Of a stretch of DNA of 64,000 nt, positions 15,762 to 24,896 are shown piece by piece (the first letter of the stretch is position 1; the number at the start of each line of letters is the position of its first letter). Source of the stretch: Pseudoalteromonas sp. CO133X (lineage in GTDB: Bacteria; Pseudomonadota; Gammaproteobacteria; Enterobacterales; Alteromonadaceae); assembly GCA_004208945.1 (NCBI GenBank), contig SGPE01000030.1, positions 620,001 to 684,000 on the forward strand, written 5' to 3'. Both the position numbers and the translations under genes were made by a program. Under the pieces are notes generated by a model. It saw only the letters and a list, made by a program, of their open reading frames with translations. It was not told the DNA's origin and did not search any database.

Positions 15762-16466
15762 ATGTCGGAACAAATTTTTGAACTAAAAGGGAACCTTTTT
15801 ACTTTATCTGTGTTGCATCTATTTTCAGCAGATACCTCTCTTTTAAGTAAGCAGTTAGATGAAAAAATAGCCCAAGCACCTAAGTTTTTTGCAGGCGCGC
15901 CCATCGTAATTAACTTAAGTGATGTACAAGGTGACTCGTTTGATTTTTCTTTCTTAAAATCAATGCTTACCAGTCTATCGTTTAACCCTGTTGGTGTGTG
16001 TAATGGCAGCCAAGAGCAAAACGAAAACGCCAAAGCGGCAGGCTTATCAGTCCTAAATTATTCACAGGACGTTAAGGGGGCAACCGCTAAACAACAAACA
16101 AATACATCTATCGTTGAGAAAACCGTTCACCTACCTGCACAAGTGATTCACGGCACAGTTCGCTCTGGTCAGCAGGTCTATGCAAAAGATCGTGACCTTA
16201 TTGTTATTGGTGCGGTTAGTCATGGCGCAGAGGTGATCAGCGACGGTAATGTTCATATTTATGGCACATTGCGCGGACGTGCAATTGCAGGTGCTAAAGG
16301 CTACAACGAAGCACAAATATTTTGCCAAAAATTAGAAGCAGAACTTGTTTCAATTAATGGTAGTTATTGGATCAGCGATTCCCTACAAGGTGAACACTGG
16401 GGCAACGCAGTACAAATCCAACAAAAAAATGATTCATTAGAAATTTCAGCTTTGGTTAAAGGATAA
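15762..16466 (+). CDS. minC: Septum site-determining protein MinC
   Basis: This 234-residue protein has the MinC layout. An N-terminal FtsZ-inhibiting domain (about 1-105) is followed by a poorly conserved linker rich in T, K and Q. The C-terminal beta-helix (about 125-230) has the repeats VRSGQQVYAKDRDLIVIGAV and NVHIYGTLRGRAIAGAKG. The RSGQ motif binds MinD. It blocks FtsZ assembly at the poles. It is the first gene of minCDE and is followed by minD after five bases. Confidence 0.96.
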   Translation: MSEQIFELKGNLFTLSVLHLFSADTSLLSKQLDEKIAQAPKFFAGAPIVINLSDVQGDSFDFSFLKSMLTSLSFNPVGVCNGSQEQNENAKAAGLSVLNYSQDVKGATAKQQTNTSIVEKTVHLPAQVIHGTVRSGQQVYAKDRDLIVIGAVSHGAEVISDGNVHIYGTLRGRAIAGAKGYNEAQIFCQKLEAELVSINGSYWISDSLQGEHWGNAVQIQQKNDSLEISALVKG

Positions 16467-16471
16467 ATCTC

Positions 16472-17281
16472 ATGGCAAAAGTAATTGTCGTTACTTCTGG
16501 TAAAGGTGGTGTTGGTAAAACCACATCGAGTGCTGCAATTGGCACAGGTTTAGCGCTTAAGGGCTTTAAAACCGTTATTATCGACTTTGATATTGGTCTA
16601 CGTAATCTTGACCTTATTATGGGTTGTGAGCGCCGTGTTGTTTATGACTTTGTAAACGTAATCAATGGTGAAGCTAACTTAAATCAAGCCCTTATTAAAG
16701 ATAAGCGAGTTGATAAGTTACACATTTTACCTGCGTCACAAACACGTGATAAAGATGCCTTAACCCGTGACGGTGTTGAACGTGTACTAAATGATTTGAA
16801 AAAAGACTTTGATTACATCGTATGTGATTCGCCAGCGGGTATTGAAGCGGGCGCAATGATGGCAATGTATTTTGCTGATGAAGCAATTATAACAACAAAT
16901 CCTGAAGTATCATCAGTACGTGACTCCGACCGAATTTTAGGTATTTTGCACAGTAAATCTAAGCGTGCTGAAGAAGGCCTAGAAAGTGTTAAAGAACACT
17001 TATTATTAACACGTTATAACCCTGAGCGTGTTGAAAAAGGCGAAATGCTATCAGTTGAAGATGTGCAAGAAATTCTTGCGATTAAACTTTTAGGTGTTAT
17101 CCCTGAATCACAAGCAGTATTAAGTGCATCAAACTCTGGTCAACCAGTGATTTTAGACGGTGAATCAGATGCAGGCCAAGCCTATACTGATGCAATTAAT
17201 CGTCTACTAGGTGAAACAGTCGATTTCCGCTTTTTAGATGTAGAGAAAAAAGGCTTATTTAAACGGATTTTTGGAGGTTAA
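16472..17281 (+). CDS. minD: Septum site-determining ATPase MinD
   Basis: This 269-residue protein is a deviant Walker A ATPase: VTSGKGGVGKTTSSAAIGTG at the N-terminus, a switch I region around FDIGLRNLDLIMG, and Walker B/switch II in DYIVCDSPAGIEAGAMMAM. The C-terminal amphipathic membrane-targeting helix (KKGLFKRIFGG) is intact. It recruits MinC to the membrane and oscillates with MinE. The ribosome site for minE is built from its last codons (GGAGG). Confidence 0.97.
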   Translation: MAKVIVVTSGKGGVGKTTSSAAIGTGLALKGFKTVIIDFDIGLRNLDLIMGCERRVVYDFVNVINGEANLNQALIKDKRVDKLHILPASQTRDKDALTRDGVERVLNDLKKDFDYIVCDSPAGIEAGAMMAMYFADEAIITTNPEVSSVRDSDRILGILHSKSKRAEEGLESVKEHLLLTRYNPERVEKGEMLSVEDVQEILAIKLLGVIPESQAVLSASNSGQPVILDGESDAGQAYTDAINRLLGETVDFRFLDVEKKGLFKRIFGG

Positions 17282-17282
17282 T

Positions 17283-17546
17283 GTGTCTTTACTTGACTAC
17301 TTCCGCTCAGAGAAGAAAAGCAGTGCGTCATTAGCAAAAGAGCGATTGCAGATCATTGTCGCACACGAGCGCTCACAACGTGGTACACCTGATTATCTGC
17401 CACAGCTAAAGCAAGATATTCTTGATGTGATACGCAAATATGTGAATGTAAATACCGATGCTGTTCAAGTTCAGTTTGATCAAAATGAAGATGACTTAGC
17501 AGTACTTGAGTTGAACGTGACTCTGCCAGAAGAAGAAAAGAAATAG
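17283..17546 (+). CDS. minE: Cell division topological specificity factor MinE
   Basis: This 87-residue protein starts with VSLLDYFRSEKKSSASLAKE, the MinE membrane-binding and contact helix, followed by ERLQIIVAHER, which forms the anti-MinCD interface. The C-terminal part forms the dimer. The start is GTG at 17283, one base after the minD stop, with GGAGG five bases before it. A TTG at 17271 in frame is not needed. It stimulates the MinD ATPase and gives the midcell placement of the ring. Confidence 0.95.
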   Translation: MSLLDYFRSEKKSSASLAKERLQIIVAHERSQRGTPDYLPQLKQDILDVIRKYVNVNTDAVQVQFDQNEDDLAVLELNVTLPEEEKK

Positions 17547-17554
17547 TCAAAATT

Positions 17555-17588
17555 GGGCGCTTTGTTAATGCTAACAGCGCCCTTTTTT
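17555..17588 (+). terminator. Rho-independent terminator after minCDE
   Basis: The stem GGGCGCT with AGCGCCC, extended by GTTA/TAAC inside, is followed by six T. It overlaps the stop codon of the opposing acetyltransferase gene and lies between converging genes. Confidence 0.85.
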
Positions 17589-18003
17589 ATTTCTGCCACT
17601 GCATATGAAACTCATAGTCGTCTGCACCTAGCGTTTTGAATCCTGCCCGTTGATATAGCCCATACGCTGGGTTTGCTTTTAGCACCGTTAAATTAATTTC
17701 TGATGTTTGTGCTTTTAGTGCATTTAACACCTGAGTGCCTAGCCCTTTGCCCTGCTGTTTGGGTGCTATTTGTAACTGTAATAAACTGATTGTTTTGTCA
17801 CTAACAATGAACTTAGCAGCGCCTACACATTGCCCATCATTTAACACTAAGTGGCTGTGTTCAAAGTGTTCCGCCACTCTTGCTTGATGTTGTTCAAGTG
17901 ATAAAAATAAACCTTGGTTCTCAAGGTGTTCAACCATGGTATTTAACCTTAAGTCGAGTAAATAGGCTTTGTCTTGCTCGGTAGCCGCTACAAATTCAAT
18001 CAT
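17587..18003 (-). CDS. GNAT-family N-acetyltransferase
   Basis: This 138-residue protein has the acetyl-CoA binding motif A in LQIAPKQQGKGLGTQVLNAL (the Q/RxxGxG/A signature), then motif B with YQRAGF near the C-terminus. The substrate is unknown. It stands between two terminators, convergent with minCDE and on the same strand as the downstream TonB receptor's own unit. Confidence 0.85.
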   Translation of the reverse strand: MIEFVAATEQDKAYLLDLRLNTMVEHLENQGLFLSLEQHQARVAEHFEHSHLVLNDGQCVGAAKFIVSDKTISLLQLQIAPKQQGKGLGTQVLNALKAQTSEINLTVLKANPAYGLYQRAGFKTLGADDYEFHMQWQK

Positions 18004-18019
18004 TATTGTCTTAAAAAAG

Positions 18020-18049
18020 AAAAAGGTACTTTAGTAAAAGTACCTTTTT
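18020..18049. terminator. Bidirectional terminator hairpin after the large TonB receptor
   Basis: An inverted repeat, AAAAGGTACTTT with AAAGTACCTTTT, has flanking A and T runs on both sides. It lies between the receptor stop (18074, minus strand) and the start of the acetyltransferase gene. Confidence 0.75.
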
Positions 18050-18073
18050 AGGTTGCAACAAACAACATGTCGG

Positions 18074-20863
18074 TTAGAAGTTATAATTTGCGCCTAAGTA
18101 AAAACGACGACCCGAATACTGGTTATAGGTAAAGCGATTACTCTGTTTCCAATAACCTTCTTCAAGCTCTTCTGTTAGGTTTACTACAGATGCAGTAAAC
18201 GAGAGCTGCTCAGTTAGATTATATGATGCATTCACATCTAGCTGACCATAGTCTTTGGTGTAAAAGTTATATCCTTTGTGTATGCCGTTAGCACGGTCAT
18301 CTTTCCAGTTATAAGAGGCGCGAACGCTAAAATCATCGTTCTCAAAATACACTGAAATATTATATTGATGCTTAGCTGTACCTGGTATTTCAGCATCTGT
18401 TTTTTGCCCGTCTGTCGAGACTTCGCTAGTGCTGGTATCTGTGTAGGTGTAGTTAGTTAAAATACCAAAACCATTATCAAACGAATGCTGAAAGAACAGC
18501 TCTAAACCCTCTGATTTTGCATCACCTCCCCCTACTTTGGTGTTCATTTCAACTTCAATTGGGCCATTACAGCAATCATGCTCTCGCTGCACAATTTCGA
18601 GAGTGGATATTGGTAGGTTTGAGATATCTTTTGAAAATACCGTCGCCCCTAACGCAGAACCTTCTCCATAATACCACTCGACACCTAAATCGAATTGATC
18701 AGACAACATAGGGTCAAGACCTGTATTCACAGATGTTCCTCGGCCTCGTCCTGTCCATGAGTCCGGCGAGTTTATATTCACCGGAGGACCATAAGTTTCA
18801 GACTGGCTTAAATCTGAATAACTAATTCGTGACATAGTTCGTGCCGCAGCAAAACGCACAACTAAATCTTCTGTGGCATCCCAAGCGAGGTTAAAACTTG
18901 GTAAGACTTCGCCGTCATCACTGCTACGCTCATTTGGGTCGGTATCATTATTGTCTTGGCCAATCACTTCATCATACGTAAGTGTTGTCAGCTCAGTATT
19001 AACATAGCGTACACCCAAGTTACCGCGAAAGTTTTGCCATTCGAAATCAGCTTGCGTATACACAGACCAGATCTTTTCTTCTAATGCATAAGTACCCGAA
19101 AGTGACGGTACAACAGTTCGACTAAAATTGTCTTTTAAGTAATTATCAAGGGCATTGAAATCAAACGCTAAAAAGTTAAATGCGCCTGTATCCCCTGCGC
19201 TATTATCCACCACATGATCGCTCACCAGTGTTGGTGCATCTGGGTGAAAATCAGGATTATGGAACCACTCTGTACCTGGTAAATAGCCACGGTAACCGCC
19301 ATTGTCAGCTATGCCGTCATCCCATCGAAAATCATTACGCATGCCTTTAATTTCGTGGTCGCGATATTTGCCCCCCACATACACGCGAGTAAAAAAGCTG
19401 CCATCAAGGTCAAATTTTACGTCTGTTTGAATGTAATTTTCAGAGTCTTCATTTTCAGATGAGTAAGAGTCAAACCAATCATAGTATTGATACGCTTCTT
19501 TATCGGTGGCTAAATCTGTAGATACTTCATAAGATGGCTTGCCCCCTTTTGTTGACCAATGCCAGCTATTTACAGAGCCAAGGCGAGCATCAATATTTGC
19601 ATAGGTTTCTTTTGATGTACCACCGTCAGCTTTTGTATGCCCAAGCTTTAACGTAATGCTGTATGCATCACCATAATAAGTCCCTTCAAAATCAAATGTA
19701 TTAGACTTTGATTCACCAAAACGCTCACGACCCGTTAGTTGAGGCGACAATAAACCACGGCGAACCGGCACGCCGCCGTTTACATCGGCATCACCCCAGT
19801 TATTCTCATTCAATAAACCATTATCACCATTACCATAAGCAACGACTGTGTCGCCGTCTAATTCGACACCAAAATAGGGATTGTGATTATCATTCCACTC
19901 GGCAAAGAACACTTCTTGTCCGACTTGGTCATAACTTAATTTTGCACCAAAATAATTAAAGCTCAGATCTAAACGGTCTGTTGGCATCCATTGAATAGCA
20001 ACTTGATACCCATCACGGTCACGATCTTGGTCTGCGTTTTTCACATGTATGCCAGACGATGCCCAAACATTATCATAAACTTCACCTGTAGCTTGGTCTA
20101 CAATAGCTGGTTGATCTGCATCTTCCGCCGAATCAGAGTAAAAACGCCAACCAAAAGACTCATTTGAAACAGTAACCACCCGTCTTTCTTGACGTGTAAA
20201 GCCTGCTAAAATCCCGAAGTTTTCCTCATCGTTTTTCCATGAGTACAATACATTCACTTGTGGTTTTGTGTCCTCAGACACATCATCATAAGTCACCTCA
20301 GCGCTTAGCGCCCCTGAATTTGCTTCCATTTCAAGTGGTTTACGGGTGTGTAATATAACCGTGCCGCCAATACCGCCTTCATCAATACGAGCTTCTGCAC
20401 TTTTGTACACTTCTACACTTTTGATCATGCTTGATGGCAATAGTGTGTAGTTGAAACTGCGTGCAGGGCTCCCTGTGCCAGACGAAGCAATATAGTTACC
20501 GTTTAATTGGGTGAGAGTCCAATCCGGTGACGTACCACGAATACTGACACGACTACCTTCGCCACCATCGCGATCAATGAGTACGCCTGATACACGTTGT
20601 AATGAATCAGCGACGTTTTTATCAGGAAATTTACCAATATCTTCTGCGGTGATTGCATCAACCGTGGCAGCTGAAAGTCGTTTTATTGCCAAGTTTTCTG
20701 CGGTTGATGAACGAATACCACGGACTTCAATCACTTCTACGTCTTCATTCGCTTGCTCTGCCGCGTAACCTGTATTGATTACCGCGAGTAACGAAATCAC
20801 AATTGCATTGTGTTTAAAATGCCGTCCTTGCCCTTTTATTTTTATCGCACTTTGCTTGCCCAT
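18074..20863 (-). CDS. TonB-dependent outer-membrane receptor of the carbohydrate cluster
   Basis: This protein of about 929 residues has a long signal peptide ending near GYA-AEQ. It contains the TonB-box-like VEVIEVRGIRSS and a plug with DAITAEDIGKFPDKNVADSL, QRVSGVLIDRD and VSIRGTSPDW, then a barrel ending in RRFYLGANYNF with a C-terminal phenylalanine. IGKFPDKNVADSLQR is the plug signature of the large TonB receptors that import oligosaccharides in marine gammaproteobacteria. The ATG at 20863 has GGAG before it and fits better than the ATG at 20890. It is divergent from the sugar-metabolism operon and is probably its outer-membrane importer. The ligand is inferred to be a glycoside or amino sugar, not proven. 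Confidence 0.88.
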   Translation of the reverse strand: MGKQSAIKIKGQGRHFKHNAIVISLLAVINTGYAAEQANEDVEVIEVRGIRSSTAENLAIKRLSAATVDAITAEDIGKFPDKNVADSLQRVSGVLIDRDGGEGSRVSIRGTSPDWTLTQLNGNYIASSGTGSPARSFNYTLLPSSMIKSVEVYKSAEARIDEGGIGGTVILHTRKPLEMEANSGALSAEVTYDDVSEDTKPQVNVLYSWKNDEENFGILAGFTRQERRVVTVSNESFGWRFYSDSAEDADQPAIVDQATGEVYDNVWASSGIHVKNADQDRDRDGYQVAIQWMPTDRLDLSFNYFGAKLSYDQVGQEVFFAEWNDNHNPYFGVELDGDTVVAYGNGDNGLLNENNWGDADVNGGVPVRRGLLSPQLTGRERFGESKSNTFDFEGTYYGDAYSITLKLGHTKADGGTSKETYANIDARLGSVNSWHWSTKGGKPSYEVSTDLATDKEAYQYYDWFDSYSSENEDSENYIQTDVKFDLDGSFFTRVYVGGKYRDHEIKGMRNDFRWDDGIADNGGYRGYLPGTEWFHNPDFHPDAPTLVSDHVVDNSAGDTGAFNFLAFDFNALDNYLKDNFSRTVVPSLSGTYALEEKIWSVYTQADFEWQNFRGNLGVRYVNTELTTLTYDEVIGQDNNDTDPNERSSDDGEVLPSFNLAWDATEDLVVRFAAARTMSRISYSDLSQSETYGPPVNINSPDSWTGRGRGTSVNTGLDPMLSDQFDLGVEWYYGEGSALGATVFSKDISNLPISTLEIVQREHDCCNGPIEVEMNTKVGGGDAKSEGLELFFQHSFDNGFGILTNYTYTDTSTSEVSTDGQKTDAEIPGTAKHQYNISVYFENDDFSVRASYNWKDDRANGIHKGYNFYTKDYGQLDVNASYNLTEQLSFTASVVNLTEELEEGYWKQSNRFTYNQYSGRRFYLGANYNF

Positions 20864-21252
20864 GCTTATCTCCAGTTGTGTGTTCTGCAAGCTTTATGAG
20901 GTCTATACATCTCATAAAACATCTTATTGTTGTCGGTTTTAAACTGATTATCGGGAGTTAATAGCTTGTTAAACTCAGTTTCAGAATAGGGGGGAGCGGT
21001 CAAAAAGTGATAATAAAAATTCGGTGACCGATATAACAAAATCGGCGTAAGGAATATTTTATATTCACTTTTGTATTTTCTGACTTATAGTTAGCCCAAT
21101 AACGTTTTAATTTTTAAGCAGTGTTATGAAACAACCGAAATAAAAATAAATCACTGATTATAAATAGTAAAACAATAAAAACTGTTCTTATTGAATAGCT
21201 ATAAAATGAGTAACTAAAAACTAGGTGTAATAGATATGGTAAAAACACGACC
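20864..21252. promoter_or_regulatory. Divergent promoter region with a small inverted repeat
   Basis: The gap of about 390 bases between the receptor and cutC is AT-rich and holds no gene I can support. It contains the 5-1-5 inverted repeat TCGGTGACCGA at 21021-21031, a possible regulator site shared by the divergent transcripts. A second TCGG occurs ten bases later. No regulator can be assigned to it. Confidence 0.35.
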
Positions 21253-21981
21253 ATGAACAATGGTAAAATTCTCGAAGTGTGCATAAACGAAGGCGATTTA
21301 AAGCAGCTAGCTAACAATATTTCGACGGCTAGTAACTTAGGCGCAAAGCGCTTTGAACTGTGCAGTAATTTACACCTAGGTGGCTTAACTCCGAGTTTGT
21401 CTGCAATTGATTGTGCTGTAAAAAGCCTGACCAATAGCGCAGAGTTAGTGGTGATGGTCCGCCCTGAAGCGGGCGATTTTATTGTTAGTGCTGAGTGTTA
21501 CGAATTAATGGAAAAGCAAATAACAATGGCAGCTAATGCGGGGGCACATGGCGTAGTATTTGGTGCAGTTAAAGGAGGCGAACTTGATTTAGACGTGACC
21601 CGCTCTTTAGTTGCCACAGCTAAACATTATGCTTTAATGGTGACCTTTCACCGTGCATTCGATACCCTAACAAACCCGTTAAGCGCACTTGATAAACTCA
21701 TTAGCTTAGGAGTAGACCGCATATTAACAGCAGGCACGCCGTGGCAAAGCGGTCAAAGTGCTGTAGATGGTCTAAATCTGCTCAACACATACTTAGCGCA
21801 CAGTGCTAATCAGGTAGAAATTGTTATGGGTGGTGGTGTCACCATAGAAAATGCGGAAGCACTTTGGCAATTAATAAAAAACCATTCAGCAAAGGCCGCT
21901 GTGCATGTACACTCATGCGTGCACAACGAAAATGGTGCAATTAATGCTGAGGCTATCAATAAGCTTCTTTCAAAGGATTAA
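21253..21981 (+). CDS. cutC: CutC-family protein
   Basis: This 242-residue TIM-barrel protein of the CutC family shows EVCINEGDLKQL, GAKRFELCSNLHLGGLTPS, VMVRPEAGDF, VTFHRAFD, ILTAGT and MGGGV, all family landmarks. CutC was named for copper homeostasis in E. coli. That role is doubtful, and family members often sit in sugar-use clusters. Here it is two bases upstream of a sugar kinase gene, which supports a metabolic role. It is the first gene of a plus-strand pair. Confidence 0.85.
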   Translation: MNNGKILEVCINEGDLKQLANNISTASNLGAKRFELCSNLHLGGLTPSLSAIDCAVKSLTNSAELVVMVRPEAGDFIVSAECYELMEKQITMAANAGAHGVVFGAVKGGELDLDVTRSLVATAKHYALMVTFHRAFDTLTNPLSALDKLISLGVDRILTAGTPWQSGQSAVDGLNLLNTYLAHSANQVEIVMGGGVTIENAEALWQLIKNHSAKAAVHVHSCVHNENGAINAEAINKLLSKD

Positions 21982-21983
21982 GC

Positions 21984-22844
21984 ATGGCAATGTATTTTTT
22001 AGGTATTGATGGCGGTGGCAGTAAGTGTAAAGTTCGTTTAGAAAACGAAAATGGCTCTTTACTTAGCGAAGCCATAAGTGGCTCAGCAAACGTAGCCACC
22101 AGCTGCCAACAAAGCCAAGAATCTATACTCCACGCCACCGAACTTGCATTTCATGAAGCTGGGCTTGCCTTAAGCGAGCTGAAAAACACCTATGTGCATG
22201 CAGGACTTGCCGGAGCTAATATCGACTCAGCTTACCAAGTCATGACCAAATGGCTGCACCCTTTTGCTAAATTTACCCTATCAACAGATATGCTGATTGC
22301 CTGTAAAGGCGCACATCAACACCATGATGGTGCGGTGATTATTCTGGGCACAGGCTTTTGTGCGGGTTATCAGCAGCAAAACCAATTTAGTGAATTAGGT
22401 GGTTACGGATTATTACTGAGCGATGGTGCCAGTGGTGGTTGGTTAGGCTTACAACTTTGCCGTAAAGCATTTGAAGTACTTGATGGTGTTGCGAAAAGCT
22501 CTGCTGCAATAGATACCCTACTCACCCAGCTTAACTGCAACTCAAGCCAAGCGTTAAGTCAGCGTTTAATATCAGCAAGCCCTGCAGAGCTTGCCAAATT
22601 TGCGCCCCTAGTTTTTAGCCATTCTGACGATGCTTTTTGTCAGCAATTAATCAATGAAGCGTGCGCATACATTACCCGCTATATCACTTACTTTGAAAAA
22701 CAAGGTATTGAAAACGTTACCTTGATGGGCGGCATTGCCAGTGCCATCACGCCTTACTTACCTGATGCCAGTAAAGCGCATTTAACCCCCGCTCTTGCCA
22801 GTGCTGAGCAAGGAGCTATTTTAATGGCAAGAGCTGCAATTTAA
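21984..22844 (+). CDS. BadF/BadG-type amino sugar or sugar kinase
   Basis: This 286-residue protein belongs to the actin-like ATPase superfamily in its BadF/BcrA group, which includes N-acetylglucosamine kinase and glucosamine kinase. Phosphate-1 loop: FLGIDGGGSKCKVRL. Phosphate-2 motif: VIILGTGFCAGY. A further GGYGLLLSDGASGGWLGLQL segment matches glucosamine/GlcNAc kinases. C-terminal adenosine motif: VTLMGGIAS. It should phosphorylate a sugar entering the cell. Its stop overlaps the stop region of the convergent araC-type gene by four bases. Confidence 0.83.
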   Translation: MAMYFLGIDGGGSKCKVRLENENGSLLSEAISGSANVATSCQQSQESILHATELAFHEAGLALSELKNTYVHAGLAGANIDSAYQVMTKWLHPFAKFTLSTDMLIACKGAHQHHDGAVIILGTGFCAGYQQQNQFSELGGYGLLLSDGASGGWLGLQLCRKAFEVLDGVAKSSAAIDTLLTQLNCNSSQALSQRLISASPAELAKFAPLVFSHSDDAFCQQLINEACAYITRYITYFEKQGIENVTLMGGIASAITPYLPDASKAHLTPALASAEQGAILMARAAI

Positions 22845-23566
22845 TCACCTAATTGCGAGCGCATTTGTGAGGGAATTTCACCAAACAAACGCCGAAATTG
22901 TTTACTGAAGTAACTCGGTTCAGAAAACCCACACTGGTAGGCCACTTGTGAAATGGGCAGTTGCGTTTCAATCAGTAGCTTGCGGGCATTTTCTAGGCGT
23001 ACTTCGTTTATAAATTGATTAGGTGTTTTTGCTAAGTGTTTTTTAAAACGGCGCTCTAAAGCACTTACCGACAAGTGTGCAAGCTCAGCTAATTCATCTA
23101 TGCTGATCTGACGATGATAATGCTCGCGAATAAATTTTACCGGCTCTTCAATTGCCCTTACATGAGAAAGTGCTTTTGAGGTTTTTTGTAAATGTCGGGT
23201 CACTCCGTAAGTACCAATCACATTGCCATCGTGATCTTTTAAAGCATGCTTTGACGTTGAAAACCAACCAAGCTCACCTTGTTGGGTTTGGTTAAGCTCT
23301 AAACGGTCAGTCACTATGTAGCCTTCCATCACCCGTTTATCGTCATTGACGTACTGAAACGCAAGGTGCTTTGGTGAAAAATCGAAGTCTGTTTTTAGCA
23401 ATATTTGCTCCAGTGTTTTATAACCCTGATGCTCAATAAAATGCTGATTACAATGCAAGATTCTACTATCTGTGTCTTTTACCCAAAAGAGGATATCTGG
23501 CAGTAAATCAAATGCAGCAATTAGCTGATTTACGCCAGCTTTTTTTATTATTTTTTGAATATCCAT
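22841..23566 (-). CDS. PAS-AraC transcriptional regulator
   Basis: This 241-residue protein has a PAS domain (about 15-125: LPDILFWVKDTDSRILHCNQ and GVTRHLQ) followed by a C-terminal AraC domain with two helix-turn-helix units (QISIDELAELAHLSVSALER and PISQVAYQCGFSEPSYFSKQ). Such regulators activate or repress in response to a small ligand. It lies between the kinase gene (convergent) and the oxidoreductase operon (divergent, 163 bases apart) and is probably the local regulator of the cluster. Confidence 0.85.
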   Translation of the reverse strand: MDIQKIIKKAGVNQLIAAFDLLPDILFWVKDTDSRILHCNQHFIEHQGYKTLEQILLKTDFDFSPKHLAFQYVNDDKRVMEGYIVTDRLELNQTQQGELGWFSTSKHALKDHDGNVIGTYGVTRHLQKTSKALSHVRAIEEPVKFIREHYHRQISIDELAELAHLSVSALERRFKKHLAKTPNQFINEVRLENARKLLIETQLPISQVAYQCGFSEPSYFSKQFRRLFGEIPSQMRSQLGD

Positions 23567-23729
23567 CGCTTAATTTTGTCTCAATAAATAACAGCCCTAT
23601 ATATTTTAAACGCCGATTTTGTTGCATTGTCAACCGAATTTTTATTAGCGCTTATTGGCTAAGCTTTCCTATTATCAATAACATGACATTAACAGTAGCA
23701 GACGCTATTTAAATTTAGGAACGCTTAAG

Positions 23730-24890
23730 ATGAGCAAAGCTAAGATCCGCATGGCAATGGTAGGCGGTGGCGATGGTGCCTTCATCGGCGCTATTCATCG
23801 AATTGCAGCGCGATTAGACGGAATGATAGAGCTTGTTGCAGGCGCATTCAGTTCAGATGCAAACAAATGTAAAGCAACAGGCGAACTACTTGGGCTTGAT
23901 AGCAGCCGTTGCTACGACAGTTACCAGACGCTATTTACCGAAGAAGCAAAATTACCTGCTGATCAGCGTATTGATTTTGTGGCTATTGTCACCCCAAACC
24001 ATTTGCATTTTCCAGTCGCGAAAATGGCGCTTGAACATGGTTTTCATGTGCTCTCAGATAAACCCGCAACGCTCACACTCGCAGAAGCAGAGCAATTACA
24101 AAGCATTATTGCAAAACAGCAGGTTTTATATGGCTTAACCCACACTTACACCGGTTACCCTATGGTCAAAGAAGCCAAACATCGCGTAAAAGCAGGTGAA
24201 CTCGGCAGCATACGTAAAGTGATTGTTGAGTACACTCAAGGTTGGTTAGCGCACAGCGAAGACGAAGGTTCAAAACAAGCCAGCTGGCGTCTAGACACCA
24301 GTAAGTCAGGCATTAGTTGTTGTATGGGCGACATTGGCGTGCATGCGGCTAACTTAGCCGAATATGTTTCTGATCTCGAAATCACCGAGCTTTGCGCCGA
24401 CTTAAACCATGTAGTCGAAGGCCGAGTCCTCGATGATGATGGCACTGTGCTACTTAGATTCAATAATGGTTGTAAAGGCGTTTTACTGGCAAGCCAAATT
24501 GCTGTTGGCGATGAAAACAACTTACGCCTGCGTATTTATGGCGATAAAGCCAGTCTTGAATGGTCGCAACTTGAGCCTAATAGCTTATGGCTACGAGGCC
24601 ACAATCAAGCCGCCACATTACTTAGAGCGGGCGTGGGTGAATTACACCCTGACACACAAAATGCCCTGCGCGCCCCTGCCGGTCACCCAGAGGGCTACCT
24701 TGAAGCATTTGCCAACATTTACAGCAACTTTGCAGCGCAAATTCATGCATTTAAGCAAGGCGATAACGCAACAAATTCAGCATTTGATGTGCCTGGCATT
24801 AAAGATGCTGTGCGTGGCATGGCGTTTATTGAGCATATTGTTGCTTCATCGAAGCAAGATACTAAATGGCACAAATTACAGATTGGATAA
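23730..24890 (+). CDS. Gfo/Idh/MocA-family oxidoreductase
   Basis: This 386-residue protein opens with a Rossmann fold, IRMAMVGGGDGAFIGAIHRI. It shows the family motif in the form HVLSDKPATLTLAEAE (DKP for the usual EKP), and the C-terminal domain carries SCCMGDIGVHAANLAEYV with the catalytic-type D and H. It oxidises or reduces a sugar hydroxyl with NAD(P). In this cluster a 3-keto-sugar interconversion is likely. It is followed six bases later by an isomerase-type gene. It begins a long operon-like run of plus-strand genes. Confidence 0.88.
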   Translation: MSKAKIRMAMVGGGDGAFIGAIHRIAARLDGMIELVAGAFSSDANKCKATGELLGLDSSRCYDSYQTLFTEEAKLPADQRIDFVAIVTPNHLHFPVAKMALEHGFHVLSDKPATLTLAEAEQLQSIIAKQQVLYGLTHTYTGYPMVKEAKHRVKAGELGSIRKVIVEYTQGWLAHSEDEGSKQASWRLDTSKSGISCCMGDIGVHAANLAEYVSDLEITELCADLNHVVEGRVLDDDGTVLLRFNNGCKGVLLASQIAVGDENNLRLRIYGDKASLEWSQLEPNSLWLRGHNQAATLLRAGVGELHPDTQNALRAPAGHPEGYLEAFANIYSNFAAQIHAFKQGDNATNSAFDVPGIKDAVRGMAFIEHIVASSKQDTKWHKLQIG

Positions 24891-24896
24891 AAAAGA